A stretch of DNA of 64,000 nt from an uncultured Schlesneria sp. (GTDB lineage: Bacteria; Planctomycetota; Planctomycetia; Planctomycetales; Planctomycetaceae), in NCBI GenBank assembly GCA_903871875.1, contig CAIQIR010000162.1, positions 27,979-91,978 of the forward strand. The letters are read 5' to 3'. The notes beneath the pieces are model-generated. The model saw only the letters and a program-made list of their open reading frames with translations, was not told the origin of the DNA and did no database searches. Shown here one piece after another: positions 26,768 through 36,166 of the stretch. The position numbers and the translations under genes are program-made. Numbering within the stretch: position 1 is the stretch's first letter; every line of letters begins with the position of its first letter.

Positions 26768-27925
26768 ATGTCAACGGATGCCCCCGTTCCAATGCCGTCA
26801 CGATTTGATGTCATGCCCCACAAGCCGGACGGTGGTGGGGGCTCGTTCGCGGGAGCCCTGCAATTAACGGCCATTCTCGGCAGTGTCGGAATTCTGCTGG
26901 GACTGGCCGTCAGTTTCCTTAGTCAGTGGATCTATCTGATCCTGCTGTTTCCGCTGGGAATGGGGTTTCTTCTGGGTCTGGTCGGGGCGAAGACGATCGA
27001 ACGGTACAAGATCCGCAAACCGCTGATCTGTGGTATTGCCGGGTTCGCCGCCGGCTGCTTTTGTTTTCTGGCGATGCACTATTTGGACTACCGGCGATTT
27101 GAAAGCCACTTGTCCGAAGTCCCCGAGGAAATCCGAGCGATTGCGCAGAACATCGACCGACTGGAAGCCCAAGGTTTCCCGGCGGCAAAAATCGAGGGCG
27201 AGGCCGAAGATGAGCAGGCCAAGCAGACCCGCCAGGCGGTTGAGCAGGAAATTCGCGACGTCATCACCCAACTGCGCGCCGCGCCAGATCAGCTCGCGGC
27301 CTTGCAGGTGAACAGTTTCTGGGATTTCATGGACCTGCAGGCCAAGGAAGGGGTGACACTGTCTCGCGCCGGTCACGGCGGCAACGGAATCAACCTCGGC
27401 TACGTCGGCTCATTCATCTACTGGTGCGGCGAAGCGTTGATCGTCGCCGTCATGGCACTGGCGATCATGATGACCAGTGCCTCGCAGCCGTTCTGCCGGC
27501 AATGCGATTGCTGGAAACGAGAGATTCCGCTGATCGGCTCACCCGTCGATCCGCATGTCGTGGCCGAGTCGGTTCAGCAAGGCGATCTGGCGGCACTGGA
27601 ACAAACGCTGACGACCAACGACTCCCAGACCAACAAACCCCAACTGTTCACAAAGATTTCGGCGGCCATCTGCGCGAATTGCGAATCGGCATCACCGGTC
27701 GAAGTCAAAGTGGTCAAAGTGAAAACCAATTCGAAGGGAGAAACATCCGACTCAACGGTCGCCCACATCAGCTACCCCGGCGAAGCCCTGGAACCCCGCT
27801 GCAAACACGCACGCCATCAAGAGCGTCACGCATCCGATCTTTCGTCGCCACGGCTTGAAGAGCTCGCCCATGATTCACGCTGCCTCGGTGGGGACTGGTT
27901 CCGCTATTCGCCGATAATTTCATGA
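26768..27925 (+). CDS. Membrane protein with two cysteine-pair motifs, function unknown
   Basis: From the ATG at 26768 (GGAG nine bases ahead) the 385-residue product has three hydrophobic segments in the first 100 residues, a charged helical region (about 105-175), one more hydrophobic segment (about 218-240, CGEALIVAVMALAIMM), and then a cytoplasmic-like part with FCRQCDCW and ICANCES, which could form a small metal site. The frame continues upstream to 26288, antisense to nothing and overlapping the GT41 gene, so the shorter start is used. The family is not recognised. It comes 173 bases after the second glycosyltransferase. Confidence 0.65.
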   Translation: MSTDAPVPMPSRFDVMPHKPDGGGGSFAGALQLTAILGSVGILLGLAVSFLSQWIYLILLFPLGMGFLLGLVGAKTIERYKIRKPLICGIAGFAAGCFCFLAMHYLDYRRFESHLSEVPEEIRAIAQNIDRLEAQGFPAAKIEGEAEDEQAKQTRQAVEQEIRDVITQLRAAPDQLAALQVNSFWDFMDLQAKEGVTLSRAGHGGNGINLGYVGSFIYWCGEALIVAVMALAIMMTSASQPFCRQCDCWKREIPLIGSPVDPHVVAESVQQGDLAALEQTLTTNDSQTNKPQLFTKISAAICANCESASPVEVKVVKVKTNSKGETSDSTVAHISYPGEALEPRCKHARHQERHASDLSSPRLEELAHDSRCLGGDWFRYSPIIS

Positions 27926-27952
27926 ATCGTGACACCGAAACGCAACCCTCAG

Positions 27953-28213
27953 TCAAACGGATTGGATCAGTGAGAGAATCGCCCGTCGAACTGTTTTCGA
28001 GAGCGATGGCCAAGCCTGGATCAGCCGCGCCAAATCGGGGTCGTTTTCAAATGAATCCGGTAAGCTGGACGGTAAGACACGAATCGCGAGTGACGTAACA
28101 CCATTGCCTGATTGCAGGTTACGGATTCCGTTCACCGCTTTGCTAAAGCGGCGTCGGGGCATCCCCTCGACCGGGGGTTCGCCCCCCCTCCGCATGAACG
28201 GCCCAGTAAACAC
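27953..28213 (-). pseudogene. Possible C-terminal remnant of an integrase-associated protein
   Basis: The 86-codon minus-strand frame ends with DPDLARLIQAWPSLSKTVRRAI and LSLIQSV. Tails of the form D-L-x-x-hydrophobic-AWP-x-L-x-x-x-x-R-x-x-I-L are, as far as I recall, common at the ends of planctomycete tyrosine-recombinase reading frames and as free fragments near them. The front part is low in recognisable features, and no recombinase core (His-x-x-Arg, Tyr) was found upstream. It is most likely a relic; a small expressed protein is less likely. Confidence 0.3.
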
Positions 28214-28684
28214 CCGTTATCTTGGCGGTTTCTTCATTTGATGGCCGATCCAAACTTGAGGCGAAATCCCCTTCTGAGAGCGCACCGAACAGCGGGTTTT
28301 TGCGACCTGTTCCCCGCCCGCGCCCAAGCGTGAGATACAGGTGGGTACCGTGGATTTTTTGAGTATTGCGGGCCCTCCACATCGTTCGCTTCAGCGAGCG
28401 GGACGGTGGAGACGTGCGTCCATCGGACTGAGTAACAACCCGCCAATTGAATGGACCGCGACCGACCGTCATCAGCGGAGAAAACGAAGCCACCACACCA
28501 CACCAGGCCATGTCGGCGCGGCTGACATCACGATGATCGTGATCGTCGCCAAGTGGTTGTCTGACCACGACTCGAACAGGGCGCGTCGGTTCCTCGAGAT
28601 CATCCGCGGAACCCGAGATTCACCGCCTGGAAGTCGCGTCAGAGACCCACCTTGCGCCTTCTCCCACAAAACGACAAACCTGCG

Positions 28685-28714
28685 TTGACACAACATATCG
28701 CCATATCATATTAT
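28685..28714 (+). promoter_or_regulatory. Sigma-70-like promoter motif in the gene-poor stretch
   Basis: TTGACA at 28685-28690 and TATTAT at 28709-28714 are separated by 18 bases in an AT-rich patch. No convincing gene follows, so it may be a relic or drive an unseen RNA. Confidence 0.3.
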
Positions 28715-28986
28715 TTATTTGACGTGACATTTTCGACGTGCGGTCTTTGACAACCCATGAAAAACAGGGAGAGAAGAATCCGTCTCTCTTCGACGGGGTT
28801 CCTTTCCCATCAGGGCGAGGAACCACTGATGCCGGGTCATTCCCTGAGATCAGCGGCCGTCAGCGGGAATTGGTGATTCGGCGGGCGGGGGTGGTGGTGG
28901 GATTTTTCCGCAGCGGACGGAATTTTTCCGTGGCCGTCGCGGTTTCGTCGCGTCGGCCTCATCGGCCAAACGCAATAAAATAGGGA

Positions 28987-29078
28987 TGTTGATCAATGTT
29001 GATCTTCGAGACAAACCTCGCAAACCCTACAAAACAGGGAGGTTGATCCAACTTGTTCAATGTTGATCAATGTTGATC
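28987..29078. repeat. Direct repeat of an 18-base GTTGATC-rich unit
   Basis: TGTTGATCAATGTTGATC occurs exactly at 28987-29004 and 29061-29078. A related AAAACAGGGAGGTTGATC lies between them, and an AAAATAGGGATGTTGATC precedes the first copy. The unit is itself a tandem of TGTTGATCAA. Confidence 0.7.
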
Positions 29079-29423
29079 ATCCGATTTTGAAAAAAACAGC
29101 TAATACCCTCAGCCACGCAAGCACCCCATTTTAACCAGCCATCGGGGCGCCACCTCTGGCGGGTCTCGCGGCCGGCTCACAAAGCTCGCCGGTTCGTTGC
29201 GGCAAACAGGGGCCGTCGCCACGTTCGGCGACGGGGGGCGTCGCGGTGGAGTCCCTGTTGACACGTTTCGGCAATTTCTGCCATACCTCGCCTCGACGAT
29301 TCGCGGAAATCCGTGAAGAGCAGGCGTTGGCCTGCGCGTTGGGTCAGGCTTCTGGGCGCCGGAGGTGTGATGACAAGTCATTTGAAATTCAGCGACCTCA
29401 ATCAGGGTGCCAGACCCGTGTGA

Positions 29424-29612
29424 AAATCATTATGTCGACGCACCGTGGAATGGTTGTGCAAACAACAACTGCGCAGCCAACGGGTCACCACGGTGCCGAA
29501 CCTGATGCTGGGAATGAAACAGGGCTGGGGCGAAATCACAAGCGATTGGCAGGCCGTTCGCGGAGCGGGCGTCCTGCGTCAGGATTCTGAGGGACACGAA
29601 CCCTCAGTGTGA
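29424..29612 (+). pseudogene. Possible truncated coding remnant
   Basis: A 62-codon frame (core VEWLCKQQLRSQRV, LMLGMKQGWGEITSDWQAV) without a start codon or ribosome-binding site runs to a stop 43 bases ahead of the MscS-type gene. Its composition looks protein-like, but no family is recognised. Confidence 0.2.
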
Positions 29613-29655
29613 TTTCGATTTGATGCAGTGTCCGTGAAAACGCAGGGAAGCAATC

Positions 29656-32600
29656 ATGGGTTGGCGAGTGATCGTAGTATTGGGAATCGGACTGGGTTTG
29701 TGCGCGTCGGAACTGCGCGCCCAATCGTCCGCGAAAGCCGAACCGCTGACGGTGGCCACGCTGCAAAAGCGGCTGAAGTCGACTCAGGACAATCCGGACC
29801 TGGCCGCGGGGGTCAAAGAAAACGTCGTCCTCTACCTGCAGAAAGCCATCGAACGGCTGGAGATTGCGCAGGAACAAATCGACAAGGCGGCCCAGTTCGA
29901 GCGACAACTGTCGTCGGTCTCCGACGCCATGCGAACGGTTCAGAAGCGACTCACCGGATTGCCGACGGCTCCCGAGACAACGCTGGCGAATATCAAAGAC
30001 CTCGATGAACTCGAGCGTCTGGTCGAGACCCGCGAAAAACAGCTTGATGACACCGAGAATGGACTGCGAAAGCAGATTGCGGAACTGGACGCCGAAGTCG
30101 CGCAGTGGCGGGTTCGCCCGGAAGAACTCACGAATGAACTTTCGGAAATCGAGGCACGGTTTCAGGAAATCAACGACGAAAATGAAGGGCTGCTGACCTC
30201 CGGCGAGCCACGGGAACTGATGCAGGCTCATCAGTTGTTTCTGCAATCGCGACGCCAACGGGCTGAAAACGAACGACGTGCCCTGCAGGCCGAAGCGGCC
30301 TGGTACCAGTCCTCGGCGGCCGCCGATCTGCTGCAGACCGAGCAGGAACTGGCCAGCAAGACACTGGCCCTGAAGATGGCCGAGCTGGAGTTGCTGCAAA
30401 ACGAATTGGGAAAACGTCGCGGTGATGAAGCCGATCAACGCGTTCGCCAGGCCGAAGCGGTCGTCGCCCGGGTGAGTGAGGAGCTGATGCCACTCGCCGA
30501 AGAAAACCTGGAACTGACCAAAGAACAACGCGACGTGACCGGCAAGCTGCGCGATGTCGAACGGCGACACGACACGACGTCCGCTCAGTTAGTGGATCTG
30601 GATAAGGAGTTCGAACGAACTCGCAAAATGGTCGACGATGTCGGTCTGACTGATGCGATCGGATTGTTGCTAAGACAACAGCGAGCCAAACTGCTCGATC
30701 CTCGTGGAATCCGCTCGGACCTGGCGCATCGGAACGAGACCGTCCGCGACACGCGGATGAAGCTGTTCCAATTGGAAATCGACCGCACGGCGCTGATCGA
30801 TCCGGATGTCGCCGCAGCCAAACGTGCCGAGGAACTGAACACGAAGCAAAGCGGCAAATCGGTCGCGGCCGGCCTGCGATCGCTGCTCGTCGATCAGCGT
30901 CAGCTCTACAAGGGTCTGGAAGCCGACTATACGAAGTATTTCAAGCAACTGATCGAGATGGACAACGTCCAGCGACGGTTGCTCGAATTGACCACCAAGT
31001 ATGCCAACTATGTCGACGAACGGGTCCTTTGGATTCGCACGGGCCAGGCGTTTAACAGCAACCATTTCGCCAAGGCGATGCCGTCGCTGAAGTGGATTTC
31101 GAACGCGAAATCGTGGCAAGCCGTGGCGGACGCCAGCTGGCACGATTTCAATCGCCGACCGCTGCCGTGGGTGATCGTGGCCGTCTTGTTGCTGGCCTGG
31201 CTGGGACTTCATCCGTTGTTGAAAAGCCGGATTAAACAGCAGGGGGCCATCGCTGCGGAAATCAACTGCCGCGAACTTTGGCCAACCTTGCAGACGATCT
31301 CGTTGACACTGGTCCTTGCCGCCGGCTGGCCGGGCCTGATCTGGTTCTGGGGCTGGCGATTGGATCACAGCTCGTCACCTGTTCCTTTTGTGCATGCCGT
31401 GGCCGCCGGTTTGCTACGGGCCGCGCTGTATGCCTTGCCGCTGGAAGTGCTGCGCATCGTGTGCCTGCAAGGCGGACTGGCCGAACGTCATTTCGACTGG
31501 CCCGTCAAACTGGTCAACGGGTGGCGCCGCAACTTGAGTTGGTTCCTGCCGATCGGCGTCGTGCTGATGGGAGCGATCGGAATGACCGAAGGAACGGCCG
31601 ATGAACATCGGCTGGATACGTTTGGCCGACTGACGTTTCTGGTGTTCACGGGCCTGTCCGCCGTCTTCAACCAGTTGACGATTCGCCGCGGGAAAATACG
31701 AAAGACCACGACCGACGGATTGCCCCCCAGCGACACCGATCTCTGGTCGGAACGCTTTTGGCGATTCGCACCCTGGCTGAGTATTGGCGTTTGCCTGGGC
31801 CTGTTCACCCTTGGCTGGGCCGGCTACTTTTACGCGGCGTTGCAGTTGACGTGGCGATTGCAGAGTACGGCGTTTCTGGCCATCGGTTTGCTGCTGGTCC
31901 GATCGGCCATCCGCCGATGGATTGCTCTGGAACGTCGCCGCATGGCCGTGTTGCAGGACGAAGAATTGCAAACGATCGCCGACGCCGGACGTGAACCCGG
32001 CATCACCGGCCACAACACGTTCCTGTTTCCCCGCTGGAACTGGCCTGATTTTCGGCTGAACCTGACGCAGATCGTGACGCAAATGCGCAGCCTGCTCGAT
32101 ACGGGACTATTGACTGTCGCGGTGGTGGGATTGTGGTTCGCCTGGGCGGATGTCACACCGGCCCTGAATATTCTCGACCGGGTCACGTTGTGGGAAACCA
32201 CCATCGAACAAACCATGACCCCGTCTGACAGCCAGATCAGCCAAACCGTCAAGCGGCTCAAACGAGTCACCGCCGCGGACTTGGGTTTGGCCGCGGTGAT
32301 TGTGGCCATTGCGGTGATCGCCGGCCGGAACATCCCAGGTCTCGTGGAAGTCATTTTGCTGGAACATTTGTCGGTCGACGCGGGCATTCGTTTCGCGGCA
32401 ACCTGCCTGGTCCGGTATGCAATTTTTATTGCCGGCATCTCGTTCGCATTCGCCCAGATCGGGGTCGGATGGAGCAACGTGCAGTGGCTGGTGGCCGCGG
32501 CTTCGGTTGGCTTGGGATTTGGCCTGCAAGAGATTTTCTGCAACTTCGTGTCGGGAATTATTCTGCTGTTCGAACGGCCAATGCGGGTGGGTGACGTGAT

Positions 32601-33144
32601 TACGATCGGCGACACCACCGGTACGGTTTCGCGAATCCGCTTTCGGGCAACGACGATCGTCGATGGCGACCGCAAAGAGCTGGTCGTTCCCAACAAGGAA
32701 TTCATCACGGGCAAATTGCTGAATTGGACGCTCAGCGATCGCGTGAATCGCGTGGGCGTCAAAGTGGTTGTATCGAGCAATAACGACCCGTTGAAAGTTC
32801 GTCGATTGCTGCTGGATATCGCCGCCGAGCAGCCGCAATTGCTGAAAGATCCCGCTCCCTCGGCGACGTTGGAAGAAGTGAACGGCGGCCTGACATTTAT
32901 GCTGCGAGGATTCCTGCCGTCGCTGGACGGCCGCTCGAGCGCGATCCATGACCTGTACACCGTCATTCACCATCGATTTCAGGCCGAAGGAATCGAAATG
33001 TCCTGCCCGACACAAGAGATTCTCGTGCGAATGGATCGCAGCGACGAGAATTCGTCGAACCCGCCCGCCCCGCATCAAGCGCCGGCCGGGGTTCCGATTA
33101 AACCGTTGCCAACGGATTTTACGAGCGCCTACCGCCGGGCATGA
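29656..33144 (+). CDS. Large MscS-family mechanosensitive channel (MscK/MscM-like)
   Basis: The 1162-residue protein begins with a signal peptide (about 1-22, cut near LRAQS), followed by a long periplasmic coiled-coil region (about 30-470). Many hydrophobic segments follow from about 505 to 930. The pore-lining helix and upper vestibule of MscS come near 941 (WLVAAASVGLGFGLQEIF, then NFVSGIILLFERPMRVGD), with the beta domain DVITIGDTTGTVSRIRFRAT and VVPNKEFITGKLLNW. It ends in a short proline-rich tail. The size and order match the MscK/YjeP class, which releases solutes on hypo-osmotic shock and may be regulated by ions. AGGGAAG lies ahead of the ATG. It stands alone. Confidence 0.92.
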   Translation: MGWRVIVVLGIGLGLCASELRAQSSAKAEPLTVATLQKRLKSTQDNPDLAAGVKENVVLYLQKAIERLEIAQEQIDKAAQFERQLSSVSDAMRTVQKRLTGLPTAPETTLANIKDLDELERLVETREKQLDDTENGLRKQIAELDAEVAQWRVRPEELTNELSEIEARFQEINDENEGLLTSGEPRELMQAHQLFLQSRRQRAENERRALQAEAAWYQSSAAADLLQTEQELASKTLALKMAELELLQNELGKRRGDEADQRVRQAEAVVARVSEELMPLAEENLELTKEQRDVTGKLRDVERRHDTTSAQLVDLDKEFERTRKMVDDVGLTDAIGLLLRQQRAKLLDPRGIRSDLAHRNETVRDTRMKLFQLEIDRTALIDPDVAAAKRAEELNTKQSGKSVAAGLRSLLVDQRQLYKGLEADYTKYFKQLIEMDNVQRRLLELTTKYANYVDERVLWIRTGQAFNSNHFAKAMPSLKWISNAKSWQAVADASWHDFNRRPLPWVIVAVLLLAWLGLHPLLKSRIKQQGAIAAEINCRELWPTLQTISLTLVLAAGWPGLIWFWGWRLDHSSSPVPFVHAVAAGLLRAALYALPLEVLRIVCLQGGLAERHFDWPVKLVNGWRRNLSWFLPIGVVLMGAIGMTEGTADEHRLDTFGRLTFLVFTGLSAVFNQLTIRRGKIRKTTTDGLPPSDTDLWSERFWRFAPWLSIGVCLGLFTLGWAGYFYAALQLTWRLQSTAFLAIGLLLVRSAIRRWIALERRRMAVLQDEELQTIADAGREPGITGHNTFLFPRWNWPDFRLNLTQIVTQMRSLLDTGLLTVAVVGLWFAWADVTPALNILDRVTLWETTIEQTMTPSDSQISQTVKRLKRVTAADLGLAAVIVAIAVIAGRNIPGLVEVILLEHLSVDAGIRFAATCLVRYAIFIAGISFAFAQIGVGWSNVQWLVAAASVGLGFGLQEIFCNFVSGIILLFERPMRVGDVITIGDTTGTVSRIRFRATTIVDGDRKELVVPNKEFITGKLLNWTLSDRVNRVGVKVVVSSNNDPLKVRRLLLDIAAEQPQLLKDPAPSATLEEVNGGLTFMLRGFLPSLDGRSSAIHDLYTVIHHRFQAEGIEMSCPTQEILVRMDRSDENSSNPPAPHQAPAGVPIKPLPTDFTSAYRRA

Positions 33145-33210
33145 AGACCCTTGACTTCACCTGATCCAAGCCGGATGATCGCTGGCCATACGAACGGCCT
33201 TTAAGACGTG

Positions 33211-33219
33211 TGCTATAGT
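33211..33219 (+). promoter_or_regulatory. Possible extended -10 promoter upstream of the STAS gene
   Basis: TGCTATAGT at 33211-33219 matches an extended -10 element (TGnTATAAT). No good -35 is seen. It lies about 205 bases before the STAS start at 33426, so a long leader would follow. Confidence 0.3.
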
Positions 33220-33425
33220 TAAATTATGTAGGGTGCCACCGCTTGACGGCTTTGCGTCAGGCAATGTGCTTCTCTTCGACACCGAGAAGCGAATGCATTG
33301 CTACTTCGAAGACAGTGAAGCAGCGGCACGATCCGAAAAATGAAGCTGTGACAAAGCACTCGTGTTGAAGATGTGGCGGCATGGCGCGATGATTTTGATC
33401 GGTGGATTGGGCACAGGAAACTGAA

Positions 33426-33782
33426 ATGTCAACTGGTAAACGACGGATAGACCTTGAGGAAATCGGTGGAGTCACGATCGCCAAATTCGTGGACAAGAAG
33501 ATCCTTGACGAAGCGAATATCCAGACCATTGGCGGTCAACTGTTTGCCTTGATCGACGAAGATGGTCGACGCAAGATCATCCTCGACTTCAGTCTGGTGG
33601 AATACCTGTCCAGTGCCGCGCTGGGCAAATTAATCATCATGGACAAGAAGGCCAAAGCGGCTAAGACAAAACTTCGTCTGTGCTGTATTCGGCCGGATAT
33701 CTACGAGGTCTTCGAGATTACTCGTTTGAACAAGATTTTTGACATCAAGTCGACACAAGAAGAAGCGCTCGAAGACTTCTAA
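33426..33782 (+). CDS. STAS-domain anti-sigma factor antagonist
   Basis: From the ATG at 33426 (AGGAA ahead) the 118-residue product is one STAS domain. The family motif is DFSLVEYLSSAALGKLIIMD, with the conserved serine at the site that partner kinases phosphorylate in SpoIIAA/RsbV. Unphosphorylated antagonists bind an anti-sigma kinase and so free its sigma factor. The next gene (34030) encodes exactly such a HATPase protein, 247 bases downstream, so a partner-switching pair is likely. The frame is open back to 33402, but the first eight codons lack a ribosome-binding site. Confidence 0.9.
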   Translation: MSTGKRRIDLEEIGGVTIAKFVDKKILDEANIQTIGGQLFALIDEDGRRKIILDFSLVEYLSSAALGKLIIMDKKAKAAKTKLRLCCIRPDIYEVFEITRLNKIFDIKSTQEEALEDF

Positions 33783-34029
33783 GCCGCAGTGAATTTTGAC
33801 GGTGACACCCCGACGAGCGCGTCGGCACCGAGCTATCAGCCGGAAACAAATGAGTCTGGTGCAGGGGGACTTCGAAGAGGGGCCCCGTCCTGACATGAAA
33901 AGAGAGCTCGGGACGGGAAACCACAACGTCAGCGATTTCGGGGCCACGAAACGGTGATGTTTCTTTCCTGCGAAAGATTGACCTGATCCCGAATCATTCC
34001 CATCCCATCGCCTGTTAGAGTCCCACGAC

Positions 34030-34458
34030 GTGAATCTCAGCGACGATCAATTCGAGGTTGTGATCCCGAGCCAGTACGAAGCAGGCCAAGCCGTCGTCGA
34101 GCGGATCATGACTTTGGTGCAACCGGTGGGGTTTCAGGACCGCGACCTGTTCGGCATTCGTCTTTCCGTGGATGAAGCCGTGACCAACGCGATCAAGCAT
34201 GGCAATCAATCGCACCCGGACAAAACCGTTCGCATCGGATTTCATCTGGACGAGCGGAAAGTGCGGATTGAAATCGAAGACCAGGGACCGGGATTTCGTC
34301 CCGAAGACGTGCCGGATCCGACCGCCCCGGAAAACCTGGAACGGCCAAACGGTCGGGGGTTGATGTTGATGCGTGAGTTCATGACCCGTATCCAGTACAA
34401 CGCCAAGGGAAACGTGGTGGTGCTGGAAAAACACCGTCAGACGACACCCGTCGGTTAA
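34030..34458 (+). CDS. Anti-sigma factor-type serine kinase (RsbW/SpoIIAB-like HATPase)
   Basis: The 142-residue protein starts at a GTG and is a single GHKL ATPase domain: N box LSVDEAVTNAIKHGNQS, G1 EDQGPGFRPEDV, and G2 ERPNGRGLMLMREF. In partner switching this kinase binds a sigma factor (or another target) and is relieved by, and phosphorylates, a STAS antagonist such as the gene just upstream. No sigma factor is in the neighbourhood. Instead, a degenerate AAA+ regulator follows after 96 bases, which could be the regulated target. Confidence 0.9.
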   Translation: MNLSDDQFEVVIPSQYEAGQAVVERIMTLVQPVGFQDRDLFGIRLSVDEAVTNAIKHGNQSHPDKTVRIGFHLDERKVRIEIEDQGPGFRPEDVPDPTAPENLERPNGRGLMLMREFMTRIQYNAKGNVVVLEKHRQTTPVG

Positions 34459-34554
34459 GTCGAAACGAGGCCTGGTTCGCGCACTGACAGCTTCGTGCGG
34501 GAAGACGGGCAGGTTCGCACGGGGAGACAGTCCTGCGATGCACCAGGAACGGTT

Positions 34555-35955
34555 ATGACGAAACACGTCCGCACCACTCGCCGCCTGGAAGTCTGGCTGA
34601 AAGATACCTCGGTGGCGTTGTTCGTGCTGAACGCTCATCGGCGGCTGGTTTTTTTCAACGCCGGTTGCGAGCAGTTAACCGGCTGGACTCCCGCCGATGT
34701 CCTGGGACAAGTTTGTGACTATGTGACGGAAGCCGAGGTCCATCAACCTGCTGCGCTACTGGCATCGCTGGCCGCACCTGCAGCCGTCTGGCACGGCCAG
34801 ACAACCACGGCCCCGGTCTTTCTGGCGCGACGCGAGCATGATCCCGTTTCGTGCGTCATTCATTTCTATCCGCTGACCGACGCCGATCAGAAGGTTCAAG
34901 CCGCACTCGGAATCATCCAGCAGGCGGTGTCTCCCGCGCCGGAATCGATCCCCCATTCACTACGACTGCATGCGGAACTCGCCGCCCTGCGTTCTTCCCT
35001 GCGACAAGAGTTTGACGAGGGGTCGCTGATCGGTCGCAGTCCCAGCATGCGACGTGTCTTGGGGCAGTTGAAGCTGGCCCAGCAATCGTCAATGCCCCTG
35101 TTATTTGTGGGTGAAGAGGGAACGGGCCGTCGACAGATGGCACGACTAATTCACTGCTCGGGCCCCCAGAACCGCAGCGCATTTGTCCCGCTCGATTGTC
35201 GACGACTGCCTGCCAACCATCTGGAAACCACCCTGCAGCGGTTGGCGACGGCCCAGCAGAGCGACATCCTGCAACCCGGAACGGTTTACCTGGAACATGT
35301 CGAACAACTGCCGCGTGAGATCCAGAGCCTGGTGCTGGAACTGATCGAGTCCAAGGATCCCTCGAAGCCGCGCGTCATCGCGGCATCGCACCGTTCCCTG
35401 GAAAGCCTGATCGAGTCGGACGAGATGTTGAATGACCTCTACTTTGCCCTCACCTCACTGACGATCACGGTGCCGCCTTTGCGCAATCGGCCGGAAGACC
35501 TGGAGCCGTTGGCGCAATTCTTTTTGGAAGAACTGAATCGCGGCGACTCGCGTCAGATCAGCGGGTTTCACGAGGATGTCTGGCGGCAATTCCGCCGGTA
35601 CAACTGGCCCGGCAACCTTCGCGAACTGCGAGCCGTGGTGACGGAAGCTCGGCAAACCTGTTCGGGCACGCTGATCGAACCGGATCATCTGTCGTTCGGA
35701 TTTCGTGCGGGAGTCGATGGGCAATCCATCGGGCCGAACGCTCGCAAACGGACAATGCCGCTCGATCCGCTGCTGATCCAGGTGGAACGCGAACAGATTG
35801 AGCTGGCCCTGGCAGAAGCGCGTCAGAACAAAGCCAAGGCGGCGGAACTGCTGGGAATCACGCGGCCACGGCTGTATCGCCGCATGGAAGCCCTGGGTAT
35901 CGTTGACGATGACCCCGATCAGCCGAACCTGGACACAGGGACCATGCCCCCCTGA
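34555..35955 (+). CDS. PAS-AAA+-Fis regulator with degenerate ATPase motifs
   Basis: The 466-residue protein (ATG 34555, AGGAA six bases ahead) has a PAS domain (about 10-115, LVFFNAGCEQLTGWTPADVL), an enhancer-binding-type AAA+ region (about 155-385) and a Fis-type helix-turn-helix (KAKAAELLGITRPRLYRRME). The AAA+ region has lost its catalytic parts: Walker A reads GEEGTGRRQ, with Arg for the essential Lys; Walker B reads VYLEHVEQL instead of LFLDE; and the GAFTGA sigma-54 loop with its flanks is absent. Downstream landmarks (PPLRNRPEDLEPLA, YNWPGNLRELRAVV) are intact, so the loss is specific. It probably binds DNA and senses a signal but cannot remodel sigma-54 polymerase. Confidence 0.88.
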   Translation: MTKHVRTTRRLEVWLKDTSVALFVLNAHRRLVFFNAGCEQLTGWTPADVLGQVCDYVTEAEVHQPAALLASLAAPAAVWHGQTTTAPVFLARREHDPVSCVIHFYPLTDADQKVQAALGIIQQAVSPAPESIPHSLRLHAELAALRSSLRQEFDEGSLIGRSPSMRRVLGQLKLAQQSSMPLLFVGEEGTGRRQMARLIHCSGPQNRSAFVPLDCRRLPANHLETTLQRLATAQQSDILQPGTVYLEHVEQLPREIQSLVLELIESKDPSKPRVIAASHRSLESLIESDEMLNDLYFALTSLTITVPPLRNRPEDLEPLAQFFLEELNRGDSRQISGFHEDVWRQFRRYNWPGNLRELRAVVTEARQTCSGTLIEPDHLSFGFRAGVDGQSIGPNARKRTMPLDPLLIQVEREQIELALAEARQNKAKAAELLGITRPRLYRRMEALGIVDDDPDQPNLDTGTMPP

Positions 35956-36113
35956 TGGGCGCGGCGGCCTCCGCGGAAGCACACCTTTTACGACGTCCGT
36001 AGGGGGTGCCGATTTGCCGAACCCACCGACGCCAGTTCGTGTCAGCGTCAGCACGAAGCCGACTTCCGCCAGACCGTCGACGCGGTGGGGTCATCAGCGG
36101 ACGGCGAAAACGC

Positions 36114-36119
36114 TATGAT
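36114..36119 (+). promoter_or_regulatory. Possible -10 box ahead of pdxJ
   Basis: TATGAT lies 48 bases ahead of the pdxJ start. The -35 region is weak, so only the -10 match and distance support it. Confidence 0.3.
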
Positions 36120-36166
36120 AGAAACTGGACACGATTCATTATTTCCAAGGGATAAGTGAAACACAG

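Larger units (their letters stand above)
27926..29655. other. 1.7-kb gene-poor stretch with repeats and decayed frames
   Basis: No intact gene is visible. The stretch contains a minus-strand fragment (27953-28213), an AT-rich promoter-like site (28685-28714), an exact 18-base direct repeat (28987-29004 and 29061-29078) and a plus-strand fragment (29424-29612). Base composition shifts repeatedly. It looks like the remains of inserted or deleted genes. Confidence 0.5.

Noticed and set aside
31414..33078. Several long minus-strand frames
   Set aside because: Antisense to the MscS-type gene. Composition is atypical and no domain is seen.
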